64,000 nt of DNA, taken from contig NZ_JAKZBV010000001.1 of the NCBI RefSeq assembly GCF_022539255.1, forward strand, positions 2,046,001-2,110,000, read 5' to 3'. Position 1 is the stretch's first letter; every line of letters starts with the position of its first letter. Positions 17,102-24,721 of this stretch are shown in pieces. The position numbers and the translations under genes were made by a program. Below the pieces are notes generated by a model. It worked only from the letters and a program-made list of their open reading frames with translations. It was not told where the DNA came from and ran no database searches. The DNA is from Sinomonas terrae. GTDB lineage: Bacteria > Actinomycetota > Actinomycetes > Actinomycetales > Micrococcaceae.

Positions 17102-18004
17102 GTGCAGGCGCTCACCGGCCTCGACGACCTCGGGCTGCTGCCCGGCCATGCGCCACGCATTCACTTCACCTACCTCGACCCCGATCACCGCGCGGCCGGT
17201 AAGCGTGTGAACGACTCGGCGACCGTCGGCGACAGCTTCACGGCCGCCTATCTGCCCGATATCGTCGTTATCTCCGAGAACAAGGACACCGCCATCCACT
17301 TCCCGCCGCTCACCCGAGGCGTCTCGGTGGAGGGCGTCGGCAAGGGCGGGAAGACGCCAGCGGCGTTCGTGTGGATCCGGGAAGCGCCGGTGGTCATCTA
17401 CTGGGGCGACATCGCCCGCGACGGCTTCGAGATCCTGAACGGCTACCGGATCGACTTCGATCGAGACATCGATTCGATCCTGATGGGCCCAGAGACGTGC
17501 GAGACTTACGAGGAGTTCGGCACCGACTACGACCAACACTGCAGGCTGCTCGAGCCCGGAGATCCGAAGCCGGTGGATCGGCTCCACGATGACGAGCGGT
17601 CCGTGTACCTCTGCATCCTGAACGACGGGCATGCAGGTCATCGAAGAGTTGAGCAGGAGCGGCTCCCGCTTAGCGTTCATCTGAAGCCGACCGTCGTCGT
17701 GCGGGAGGGCTGGCTTGTCGACCCAAGCGACTTCGTCGGCGACGTCGTTCTCGACGAGGTCGGTCCTCCGGGCGTTGACGTCGCCCGTTATCTGAACTAC
17801 CACGAGGACCCGGGCGGGCTTTCGCAGGCGCTGGGGAGGAACGCTATCGAGAGCGTCCAGCAGGTCGCCATACCGCTCCCTGAGGCCTCGGACGGTCACT
17901 GGGTGAAGATGGCGGCCCCGGTCCTCGAGGGCGCTTCCGATGCCCCCGTCCCGGCGGCTGGCAGGCTGGCCCGATTCATGCCGCCGTCCTCGCCGCGTCA
18001 ATGA
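17102..18004 (+). pseudogene. Truncated Wadjet JetD-like protein (DUF2220/Toprim part) with unknown tail
   Basis: JetD is the nuclease subunit of the Wadjet anti-plasmid system. The first ~195 residues of this 300-residue frame match the C-terminal Toprim-like half of JetD. Seen: DSATVGDSF, VVISENKDTAIHFPP, VEGVGKGGK, YWGDIARDGFEILNGYR, SILMGPET and the closing RRVEQERLPLS. The N-terminal DUF3322 region is missing: upstream in-frame codons before about 17085 do not resemble it. The remaining ~105 residues keep coding-like third-position GC but have no recognised fold. jetA, jetB and jetC are absent, so this is an orphan fragment. Confidence 0.7.
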
Positions 18005-18322
18005 GGGGGAGGATCCAGTGCGATGGGCTCGTCAGGCGAGCGGTCTGGCCGGCCTGGTCCTGGATCCTGCTCGCGCGCTGACGGCGCTCGACGGCTGGGA
18101 TCGCCAGCAGGTGTAAGACGTTTCACCGCAAAGGCTCCCGGGCGCACCTTGGTCTGTCCGGAGAAGGAGCCCGGCATCGGCCGCGTCGGACCTCGACCGG
18201 AAGGAGAGCGAGGCTCGACTCGCCGCTGCCGAAGCAGAGGTCCGGAACCTGCGCCGGCAGCTCGACGAGGCGGAGGACGCTTGAATCCGTTGGTTGCTGC
18301 ACGAACCGGTGCTGGATGCCCC
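18005..18322. other. Degenerate stretch with a coiled-coil fragment
   Basis: One plus frame reads VRWARQASGLAGLVLDPARA to a stop at 18114-18116, then a charged heptad-like stretch (RKESEARLAAAEAEVRNLRR) to a stop at 18282-18284. Neither piece has a start or ribosome-binding site. They look like debris of a coiled-coil protein. Confidence 0.4.
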
Positions 18323-18649
18323 TCAATCATCCCAGCGGCCCTGTGTCCGAGCAGCGAACTCCTCTCGGGTAAACGACTCGACACCGAACTCTGAGGCTTT
18401 CGCGCGGACGGCCTTGTCGTTCGACACGATGATCCAATTCGGGCCGAAGAGCTGGTCGGCGGTTTCCTGCATCCCGTCTAGGGCGCAGGCGACGAGTAGC
18501 GGGTCGGCTCCGCCCTTGTTCGCGTAGAGGTTCACGAGCGCCGTGTCGTCCTTTGGCACAGTGGCCATGACGGTCCGGAGGAATCCCCCGGGATCACGGG
18601 AATGCGAACAGGCGGCCTCCCTCCCTGCTATGGACAGCTGCTCGGGCAC
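18323..18649 (-). pseudogene. C-terminal fragment of a PIN-domain-like protein
   Basis: The downstream ~75 residues read ADPLLVACALD, then GPNWIIVSNDKAVRAKASEFG, then FTREEFAAR. This pattern fits the C-terminal half of PIN-domain ribonucleases (toxin type), including the acidic D-K/R-A segment. The N-terminal metal-binding half is absent. The first residues overlap the end of the amylase gene and are not PIN-like. No antitoxin gene is next to it. Confidence 0.5.
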
Positions 18650-19844
18650 GATCAGTGAGGTCGAGTTCCACGCGCAGCGAGTCGCTGCCGTCGGACGCGA
18701 CGGTCTCGTAGACGTACCGCTCGTTGGTCAGCTCCCGGACATGCGTGCGAGCCGTGACAAGCCACGGATGGCGTCGCCGGATCCCGATGAGGTTCTGGTG
18801 GATGCCCATCAGCCAGTATCCCCAATCCGCGAGGCCGTTCGGATCCGTCGGGAAGGCCGGACGTATAGCATCGTCGCCGCCGACACGGTCCTCTTTGACT
18901 CCGACGAATCCCTGTTCATCGCCGGCATAGATGGAGGGTATTCCGCCGGCGGTCATCAGCACGACGAGCGCAAGGACCGCGCCATCCGTGCCCACCTTGC
19001 TCGCGATCCGGGTGACATCGTGGTTCCCGACAAATGTCTGCGGGACGAACGTGTCGAGCATGCCGTTGTGGCGATCGAGCGCCCAGTCCAGCTCGAAGAA
19101 GTTCCGGTCGAGGATGCTGCTCCAGATCGCCTTCCAGAGCTCGTACTGGGTGACTGAGTCGACACCCGACTCCCGCACAATGCCACCGTAGTCTCCGTGG
19201 ATGACCTCGGCCGCGAACCAAGTCTCGGGATATTCGGCGCGAACCGCGGGCAGGACTCTGGCCCAGAAGCGCGGATCGACTGTGTAGGCGGCATCCAGAC
19301 GCCATGCGTCGATGCCCTTCGACAGCCAGAAGCGCATCACGTCGGCAACGTAGTCAGCGACATCCGGGTTCCTGTGATTCAACGCCACCAGGGAGTCATG
19401 ACCCTCGAAGGTGGCGAATTCCGGAACGTCGCCCGCCCAGCTGATGTCGAAGAATTCCGCATATCGGCTCTTGCGTCCGTTCGTCCGCACATCGACCGCG
19501 AACGGATGGTCCCGGCCGACATGGTTGAACACGCCGTCGAGCATGATCCGAAGGCCCCGCCCGCGGGCCGCCCCAATGAACCGGTCGAAGCTTTTCAGGT
19601 CCCCGAGCCGGGGGTCGATCTGGAAGTGGTCGGTCGTGTCGTACCCGTGCGTCTGGGACGCGAAGACGGGACCGAGCAGCAGACCGGAGGCACCCAGCTC
19701 CACCGCATAGTCCAGCCAGCCGGACATCCCCTGCGCGCGGCCAGGATCTGCGTCTGCCTGCGCGCGGTCGCGGATCGGCGCGCCCACGAACCCGAGCGGA
19801 TAGAGGTGCCACCACACGCAGTTACGAACCCAGTCCAAGTCCAT
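18594..19844 (-). CDS. GH13 family alpha-amylase-like glycosidase
   Basis: A cytoplasmic 416-residue (beta/alpha)8 glycoside hydrolase without a signal peptide, so probably acting on imported maltodextrin-like sugars. GH13 motifs: DGVFNHVG (region I, near 103-110), WRLDAA (nucleophile D184), AAEVIHGD (acid/base E213) and FVGNHD (D276). It is divergent from a TetR regulator 65 bp away, with a palindrome between them that is a likely shared operator. The gene appears intact, and its 3' end overlaps the PIN fragment. Substrate is unknown. Confidence 0.88.
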   Translation of the reverse strand: MDLDWVRNCVWWHLYPLGFVGAPIRDRAQADADPGRAQGMSGWLDYAVELGASGLLLGPVFASQTHGYDTTDHFQIDPRLGDLKSFDRFIGAARGRGLRIMLDGVFNHVGRDHPFAVDVRTNGRKSRYAEFFDISWAGDVPEFATFEGHDSLVALNHRNPDVADYVADVMRFWLSKGIDAWRLDAAYTVDPRFWARVLPAVRAEYPETWFAAEVIHGDYGGIVRESGVDSVTQYELWKAIWSSILDRNFFELDWALDRHNGMLDTFVPQTFVGNHDVTRIASKVGTDGAVLALVVLMTAGGIPSIYAGDEQGFVGVKEDRVGGDDAIRPAFPTDPNGLADWGYWLMGIHQNLIGIRRRHPWLVTARTHVRELTNERYVYETVASDGSDSLRVELDLTDRARAAVHSREGGRLFAFP

Positions 19845-19854
19845 CCAGTCTCCC

Positions 19855-19873
19855 TAGTGATTCAGACTCACTA
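19855..19873. promoter_or_regulatory. Palindromic operator between amylase and tetR-type gene
   Basis: TAGTGA-N7-TCACTA is a perfect inverted repeat in the 65-bp divergent intergenic region, typical of TetR operators. It is a candidate binding site for the adjacent regulator. Confidence 0.6.
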
Positions 19874-19909
19874 AGATGGAGTCTAACGGCGGTGAGATAG
19901 GATCGCAAA

Positions 19910-20575
19910 GTGGTTCGCAGGGACAGGCATCCGAGGCGTCGCCTCGACCCGGAGGAGCGCCGCGAGGCCATCCTCGAGGCCGCAAGGCTGGCTTTCGCGG
20001 AGGCCCCCTACGATCAGGTGGCGCTGTCCCGAGTGGCAGCGGACGCCGACGCCTCCGAGGCCCTCGTGCTGAAGTACTTCGGCAACAAGGCCAGGCTCTA
20101 CACGACCGTGGTCGAGCAGGCGATCGAGGACCTTTCTGCCAGACAGCGCGAAGCGCTCGCCGCCATCCCTCCCGATGCGACGCCCGGCGACCGTCTCCGT
20201 GTCGCGCTCGACGTGTACTTCGACCATATCGCCAGCCATCCTTCCGGCTGGGCTGCCCCGTTGCTTCCTGTGCATTCCGAACCCCACGAAGCAGCAGCGG
20301 TACGGGCGAAAGCGAGAAGCGAGTACGTCCAGCGGTTACGGCAGCTTCTGGCAGCTCCGCGGGGGCGCGAATACGACTACGCGCTCCGGGCCTTCTACGG
20401 TTTCCTCGACGCCGCGTGCTTGCACTGGGTGGGCGTGGGCTGCCCGCCAGCAGACCGGGGCATCATCGCCTCGGCCGCGATCGGCGCTCTTCAGGGGGCG
20501 TTGGGCGACATCGGTTCCGATCAGCGGGCGCAGACCGTGGAAGGCCCGTCTGCTTCAGCAGATACCCCTTATTGA
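19910..20575 (+). CDS. TetR/AcrR family transcriptional regulator
   Basis: A 221-residue dimeric DNA-binding repressor by family. The N-terminal helix-turn-helix (about 15-62) reads RREAILEAARLAFAEAPYDQ, then LSRVAADADASEALVLKYFG, the usual TetR pattern. The C-terminal helical domain should bind an unknown ligand. GTG start at 19910; the ribosome-binding site is weak, and TAGGAT about 10 nt upstream could be a -10 giving a nearly leaderless message. It probably represses itself and the divergent amylase through 19855-19873. Confidence 0.88.
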   Translation: MVRRDRHPRRRLDPEERREAILEAARLAFAEAPYDQVALSRVAADADASEALVLKYFGNKARLYTTVVEQAIEDLSARQREALAAIPPDATPGDRLRVALDVYFDHIASHPSGWAAPLLPVHSEPHEAAAVRAKARSEYVQRLRQLLAAPRGREYDYALRAFYGFLDAACLHWVGVGCPPADRGIIASAAIGALQGALGDIGSDQRAQTVEGPSASADTPY

Positions 20576-21253
20576 AGCGCGCCTGGGCCTGGACGGGGCC
20601 TCCGAGTGGAATGTGCGCAGCGGCTGCGGTGAAGTGTGCAGTCAGTGCTGGCAAGAGGGTCTTGATCGCCTGGTGCTCTATGCGCCTCGGTCCTGAGCTC
20701 GCCGCTGGTCGGTGGATGCAGCAGCTCATGGAACTTGCTGATTGGTGATGGGCGTCCGGTTGCGATGTCCAGCGCCTCGCCCATGTTCTCGACGAAGGCC
20801 TTGGTGCGCTCGAACGTGGCTGGGCTTCCTGCATGCATGTTGGGCTGCATGGTGACTCCGCCGTGAGGTCAAGTTGCTACGGCTCGCCTGGATTCCGTGC
20901 CCGGCCTCGTTGATGTGCTCGGGGTCCAGGGAGATGGCCTGTAGAAGTACCACCCGCTCTTTCCCTCGCCCTCATCATCGAGTTTGGCTCGTGTGAACTG
21001 GCGGAACTCGACAGTCTATGAACAAGTGATGATCGCAGTGGAATGGGCCTGTTTGTGTTGAATTCGCAGGCAGTTTTTCCTCGTAAACGAACGCAAAACG
21101 TGTACATTACATACACCCCCGGGAGCCGGGAAGACTATGTGCTGAACGGCTCCAAGGGCGCTTCCCTGATGGCCAACGCCGCCGTCCTCATCCTCTATCT
21201 GATGAATCAGGACGTGATACGGATGGAGCTCGTGCAGGGTCCACCGGTTGTCA
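20576..21253. other. Unassigned island DNA with an AT-rich patch
   Basis: About 680 bp with no recognisable gene. Minus-strand 20569-20850 (93 codons) and plus-strand 21043-21393 (which runs through repeat copy B) are open but match no family I know. 20990-21115 is visibly richer in A/T than its surroundings. It may hold a promoter or foreign junction. Confidence 0.35.
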
Positions 21254-21271
21254 ATCTTGGACCACGGGATC
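21254..21271 (-). repeat. Right member of the 18-bp inverted repeat bounding island segment 1
   Basis: ATCTTGGACCACGGGATC is the inverted partner of 16043-16060 (17/18). It overlaps the first 3 bp of repeat copy B. Confidence 0.5.
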
Positions 21272-21322
21272 AACGTCGACGACATCCCGGCGCCCCACCG
21301 CCTCGCAGAGCGCGGCTGGTAA
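21269..21322 (+). repeat. Internal att-like direct repeat, copy B
   Basis: 54 bp identical to the pdxS 3' end at 15905-15958, including the stop codon, but with no pdxS reading frame upstream. It marks the junction of the two island segments. Confidence 0.9.
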
Positions 21323-21336
21323 GTAGAGCCCCTACG

Positions 21337-21375
21337 AAAAGGACGCCACGGACTTGCTGTCCGTGGCGTCCTTTT
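21337..21375. terminator. Bidirectional terminator after repeat copy B
   Basis: A perfect 17-bp stem (AAAAGGACGCCACGGAC/GTCCGTGGCGTCCTTTT) with a 5-nt loop. It has A and T runs at its base, so it can work both ways. It lies 14 nt past copy B, as a pdxS terminator would. Confidence 0.88.
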
Positions 21376-21499
21376 CGCTGCAAGGGATCATGATGCTTTT
21401 GCATGAATCGCCGGCTCGACGCTCGCAGCCTCATCAAGACACTCCTGCTGCACCTCGGACGGGTACAGGGAACTCCGATTCTTCGTCTGTTCCTATATG

Positions 21500-21505
21500 T
21501 ATAGT
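21500..21505 (+). promoter_or_regulatory. -10 element of a possibly leaderless padR-type transcript
   Basis: TATAGT lies 6 nt before the ATG at 21512 in a TA-rich context (CCTATATGTATAGT). This would place transcription start at or next to the start codon. No clear -35 is seen. Confidence 0.45.
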
Positions 21506-21511
21506 TTGAGC

Positions 21512-21778
21512 ATGGGCACCTACCTGCGCCTCACGCCAGCGCTTCGGTCGGTTCTGACTTGCTTCCTCGAGTCGGACGGCGCGCAGTGGGGGCTCCTGAT
21601 CTCCTCCAAGTCAGGGAAGCCCACTGGCACCGTCTACCCGCTGTTGGAACGGCTGGAGAGAGCCGGATTCGTTACTTCATTCTGGGAGGACGAAACGGGG
21701 CGTCCGGGTCCGCGAAGACGTCTCTACTCCCTGCTTCCTGAGGGCCGCGAATGGGCGATGGAGCGACTCGGACGATGA
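21512..21778 (+). CDS. PadR family transcriptional regulator
   Basis: An 88-residue winged-helix regulator without the long C-terminal helix domain, a common small PadR form. Seen: LRSVLTCFLE, SGKPTGTVYPLLERLERAGF and RPGPRRRLYSLLPEGREW, the helix-turn-helix and wing of the family. ATG 21512 (MGTYLRLTPA) was chosen over ATG 21497, which would overlap the -10 box. A membrane protein gene follows 25 nt downstream. Small PadRs are often paired with the membrane protein they regulate. Confidence 0.85.
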   Translation: MGTYLRLTPALRSVLTCFLESDGAQWGLLISSKSGKPTGTVYPLLERLERAGFVTSFWEDETGRPGPRRRLYSLLPEGREWAMERLGR

Positions 21779-21803
21779 TCGCGGAGAAGGCTGAAGGGAC
21801 ATT

Positions 21804-22382
21804 GTGAGCAACTCGGATGACCAGATTCGGCGGGCCATCAGGCACACTCCGGTGGACGATCGACCACGCTATGCCGAAGAGTGGCAGCGCGATCTGAACG
21901 AGGCCAAGGCGCGTGGCCCGGCCGCCGAGACGGAAGCCGGCCGCGGGGCGCTGCGGATGGCTGCACACCTCAGGGAGCGTTGGCTGGGCAGGCTGCTCCT
22001 GGGTGGCCTGGGACCGGTCCGGGCAATTCTCGGATGGGCCATTCTGGCAACTGTGGCTCTCGCCGCATTCCTGTTGGGTAACGTTGTGGTCCTCCTGGGT
22101 CTGGTCGCATTCATCGTGACCGCGCTTATCCTGGCCAGGGCCGGTGCCCATACGACGTGGAGCTACGCCGCGATGGTGCTGTCGGTCGTCCTCGGCACGG
22201 CCGCTGCAGCCTATGTCTGGTGGGTCCTAGGTGCGAAGATCGACGCGGCCGATGCCATGACGCCCGAGCCAGAAGCCGCCCGTTTCGGTGGGACGGCTCT
22301 GGTCGTGGTCGGGCTGAGCGTGCTGAGCTTCATCGTCTCTGTCATCTTCGCCGGGGCAAGGGAAGCCAGGATCGATCGGTAG
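21804..22382 (+). CDS. Multi-pass membrane protein paired with PadR
   Basis: A 192-residue protein of unknown function. A charged cytoplasmic N-terminal region (1 to about 65) with YAEEWQRDL is followed by four or five hydrophobic helices: two around 73-112, one around 119-144 and one around 162-183. GTG start with AAGGGA upstream. It forms a two-gene unit with the PadR gene and ends 16 nt before a strong hairpin. It may be a PadR-controlled envelope or stress protein (inference). Confidence 0.7.
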   Translation: MSNSDDQIRRAIRHTPVDDRPRYAEEWQRDLNEAKARGPAAETEAGRGALRMAAHLRERWLGRLLLGGLGPVRAILGWAILATVALAAFLLGNVVVLLGLVAFIVTALILARAGAHTTWSYAAMVLSVVLGTAAAAYVWWVLGAKIDAADAMTPEPEAARFGGTALVVVGLSVLSFIVSVIFAGAREARIDR

Positions 22383-22397
22383 AAGCGCAAGGAATGA

Positions 22398-22434
22398 GAA
22401 CGGTGCCCGTGGGTCGTCGCCGCGGGCACCGTTC
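22398..22434 (+). terminator. Terminator of the padR-membrane protein unit
   Basis: A 12-bp perfect stem (GAACGGTGCCCG/CGGGCACCGTTC), 13-nt loop, then CATTG. It lies just after the membrane protein stop. Confidence 0.75.
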
Positions 22435-22509
22435 ATTGCCGACTGCTAGTCAAACCAGCGGGCTCCGCCGGGATTGCAGCTGGACCGGCAAGTGACGCTG
22501 GCCCGCAGC

Positions 22510-22563
22510 ATCAACGTCGACGACATCCCGGCGCCCCACCGCCTCGGCGAGCACGGCTGGTAA
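22510..22563 (+). repeat. attR-like direct repeat, copy C (ancestral pdxS 3' end)
   Basis: Matches 51 of 54 bp of copies A and B. It encodes INVDDIPAPHRLGEHGW and a stop. Identity with copy A extends 2 bp upstream and 2 bp downstream of the 54 bp, unlike copy B. It is probably the displaced native end of this chromosome's pdxS. Confidence 0.88.
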
Positions 22564-22588
22564 ACGGCCCGGATCGGCCTCGAGATGG

Positions 22589-22633
22589 CGACGCCGGCCC
22601 GCGCCTGAGGAGTTCAGGTGCGGGCCGGCGTCG
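22589..22633. terminator. Strong bidirectional hairpin between copy C and the M3 peptidase gene
   Basis: A 20-bp stem with one G-U pair (CGACGCCGGCCCGCGCCTGA against TCAGGTGCGGGCCGGCGTCG) and a GGAGT loop. It could end the native pdxS message (plus) and the peptidase message (minus). Confidence 0.78.
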
Positions 22634-22641
22634 TTCTGGAT

Positions 22642-24654
22642 TCAGGCGAGACCGCGGCGCGCGAGCAGCGGAGCGACGTCAGCGTCCCGGCCGCGGAAGG
22701 CACGGAACGAGTCAAGCGGATCCCGTGAGAATCCACGGGAAAGGAGTTCTGCGCGGAACGTCTCGCCGTTCGCCCGCGTCAGTCCGCCGTTCTCCTTGAA
22801 CCATTCCACCGTGTCTGCGTCGAGCACCTCACTCCAGATGTACGACCAGTAGCCCGCGGCATACCAGCCACCGGCGAAGATGTGCTGGAAGTAGCCCGTG
22901 CGGTAGCGGGGAGGAACGAGAGGAACGTCGACTCCAGCACCCGCGAGGGCGCGCGCCTCGAACTCGAGCACGTCGCCGGGATCGTCGCCGGCAGCGAGCC
23001 CATGCCAGGCGAGGTCCAAGAGGGCCGCTCCCAAGTATTCCGTCGTCCCGTACCCCTCTCCCCAGAGCTGTGCGGCGTCGAGCGCCTCAATCTGGGAGGC
23101 CGGCAGCGGCTCGCCTGTCTCGTAGTGGCGCGCGTAGTTGGCGACGACTTCGGGCCAGAGCAGCCACATCTCGTTGACCTGTGAGGGGTATTCGACGAAA
23201 TCACGTGGCACATTCGTCCCGGAGAACTTGGGGTACTCGACGTCAGAGAGCAGCCCATGAAGCGCGTGGCCGAACTCGTGGAAGGCGGTACGGGCCTCAT
23301 CGAGGGTGAGGAGCGCCGGCTCTCCGGGAGCGGGCTTCTTGATGTTGAGGTTGTTGATGACGACCGGCCGCTCGTCGGTGGCCCGCGCCTGCTCGACGAG
23401 GGCGTTCATCCACGCCCCGCCCCGCTTTGTGGGCCGGGCGAAGTAGTCGCCGAGGAACAGCCCGAGGCCTGAGCCGTCGGCGTCGAAGACCTCCCAGACA
23501 CGAACGTCTTCGTGGTAGCCCACCAGGTCGGTGCGTTCCTCGAAGCGGAGCCCGTAGAGCTGGCCGGCCGCGAAGAACACCCCGTCCTTCAGGAGCCGGT
23601 CGAGCTCGAAGTAGGGCCGGAGCGACTGCTCGTCGACCGCGTACCGTTCGCGCCGGACCCGGGCCGAGTAGAAGGCCCAGTCCCAGGGCTCGAGGTCATG
23701 CCCTGCCGTCTCTGCCAGGATCTGGGCCTCCGAGGCGGCGTTACGCACGGCCGGGGGAGTGAGCTGCCCGAGCATGGCGTGAACGGCCGCGCCCGAGGGC
23801 GCAGTCTGATCGTCCACGGCGAGGTCCGCGAAGCTCGCATACCCGAGGAGTTCCGCCTTCTCGGCGCGCAGGCGCACCATCTCGCGGACCAGGCCGAGGA
23901 CGTCGGTGTCGCCGCCGGAGCTGCCACGCGCGATCGAGGCTTCGAAGATGCGGCGGCGGAGGCCACGGCTCTCGAGGACGGCGAGCACGGGCTGGACTGT
24001 CGGCTGGATGAACGTGATGAGCCATCCGCCGTCGTGCCCCGCAGCGCGAGCGGCCTGCTCCGCGCTCGCCCGATCGTCGGCGGACATGCCAGCGAGCTCG
24101 TCCTCGTCAGTGACGAGGACCGCAGCCCTGTTGATCCCCCTCGAAACGCGCTGGCCATATTCGGTGCCAAGCCGCGTGAGCTCCGCGTTGAGCTCACGAA
24201 GCCGGCTCTGCCCGGCGTCGTCCAAGTCCGCTCCAGCGCGACGGAAGTCATTGAGCCACTCCGCCACGAGCCTTGCAGATTCCGGCTCGAGCCCTGAGGT
24301 GTCGATAGCGGCAAAGCGATCCCGCAGCGCGCGGTTGAGGAGGATCGCGTCGTCATGGGCGCTGAGCTTGGGCATGATGTCGGTCTCGAGCGCGCGGATC
24401 GAGTCTGTTCCGTGGGACGAGACCATCGTCGTGAAGGAAGCGACCGCCCGCAGGAGCGTCTTGCCTGAGCGTTCGAGGGCCACGGCCGTGTTCTCGAACG
24501 TAGGCTCCTCGGAGCTTCCGGTGATGGCATCGATCTGCGCAAGCTGTTCCGCGATCCCAGCATCGACCGCTTCCGCATAGTGCGCATCGGTGATCTCGGC
24601 GAACGGAGGGAGGCCGTAGGGGAGCGTGCTGGGAACGAGGAGCGGATTGGTCAT
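22642..24654 (-). CDS. M3 family metallopeptidase (oligopeptidase/peptidyl-dipeptidase Dcp type)
   Basis: Cytoplasmic zinc peptidase of 670 residues that degrades short peptides. Seen: the zinc motif HEFGHALHG (near residue 458) with the downstream glutamate region YPSQVNEMW, and the C-terminal YWSYIWSEVLDADT typical of M3/Dcp enzymes. Length matches Dcp. ATG at 24654 (MTNPLLVPSTLPYGLPPF) is the conserved family N-terminus, preceded by AAAGGAG. First intact gene beyond the island on this side. Confidence 0.93.
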   Translation of the reverse strand: MTNPLLVPSTLPYGLPPFAEITDAHYAEAVDAGIAEQLAQIDAITGSSEEPTFENTAVALERSGKTLLRAVASFTTMVSSHGTDSIRALETDIMPKLSAHDDAILLNRALRDRFAAIDTSGLEPESARLVAEWLNDFRRAGADLDDAGQSRLRELNAELTRLGTEYGQRVSRGINRAAVLVTDEDELAGMSADDRASAEQAARAAGHDGGWLITFIQPTVQPVLAVLESRGLRRRIFEASIARGSSGGDTDVLGLVREMVRLRAEKAELLGYASFADLAVDDQTAPSGAAVHAMLGQLTPPAVRNAASEAQILAETAGHDLEPWDWAFYSARVRRERYAVDEQSLRPYFELDRLLKDGVFFAAGQLYGLRFEERTDLVGYHEDVRVWEVFDADGSGLGLFLGDYFARPTKRGGAWMNALVEQARATDERPVVINNLNIKKPAPGEPALLTLDEARTAFHEFGHALHGLLSDVEYPKFSGTNVPRDFVEYPSQVNEMWLLWPEVVANYARHYETGEPLPASQIEALDAAQLWGEGYGTTEYLGAALLDLAWHGLAAGDDPGDVLEFEARALAGAGVDVPLVPPRYRTGYFQHIFAGGWYAAGYWSYIWSEVLDADTVEWFKENGGLTRANGETFRAELLSRGFSRDPLDSFRAFRGRDADVAPLLARRGLA

Positions 24655-24674
24655 GAAAGGAGCCTTTCACGCAG

Positions 24675-24704
24675 TGCGGCCCCGGGCAAGGACCCGGGGC
24701 CGCA
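24675..24704 (-). terminator. Terminator of asnB
   Basis: A perfect 12-bp GC stem (TGCGGCCCCGGG/CCCGGGGCCGCA) with a 6-nt loop, 17 nt past the asnB stop. No T-tract. Confidence 0.65.
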
Positions 24705-24721
24705 GTGGTGTTAGGCGGCAG

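Larger units (their letters stand above)
15959..22509. mobile_element. Genomic island (two tandem segments) integrated at the pdxS 3' end
   Basis: About 6.5 kb bounded by copies A and C of the pdxS 3' end, with copy B dividing it into 15959-21268 and 21323-22509. Each copy keeps the stop codon plus a downstream terminator, as in integrative elements that carry a gene-end attP. Contents are typical accessory genes: glycosylase, JetD-like fragment, PIN fragment, GH13 amylase with TetR, and PadR with a membrane protein. pdxT is displaced from pdxS. No integrase or excisionase gene is visible, so the element is decayed or was mobilised in trans. Confidence 0.78.

Noticed and set aside
16895..18001. 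368-codon minus-strand frame opposite the JetD-like gene
   Set aside because: Codon-aligned antisense shadow; third-position GC bias favours the plus strand, which carries JetD motifs.
20569..20850. 93-codon minus-strand frame in the island
   Set aside because: No recognisable family, no ribosome-binding site, and the C-terminal half is low-complexity. Not listed as a gene.
16038..21280. Target-site duplication outside the 18-bp inverted repeats
   Set aside because: The flanks (GGGACT on the left, AACGTC on the right) do not match, so a simple transposon insertion is not supported.
15959..22509. Search for an integrase, transposase or excisionase within the island
   Set aside because: No frame shows tyrosine- or serine-recombinase or DDE motifs, so no recombinase is claimed.
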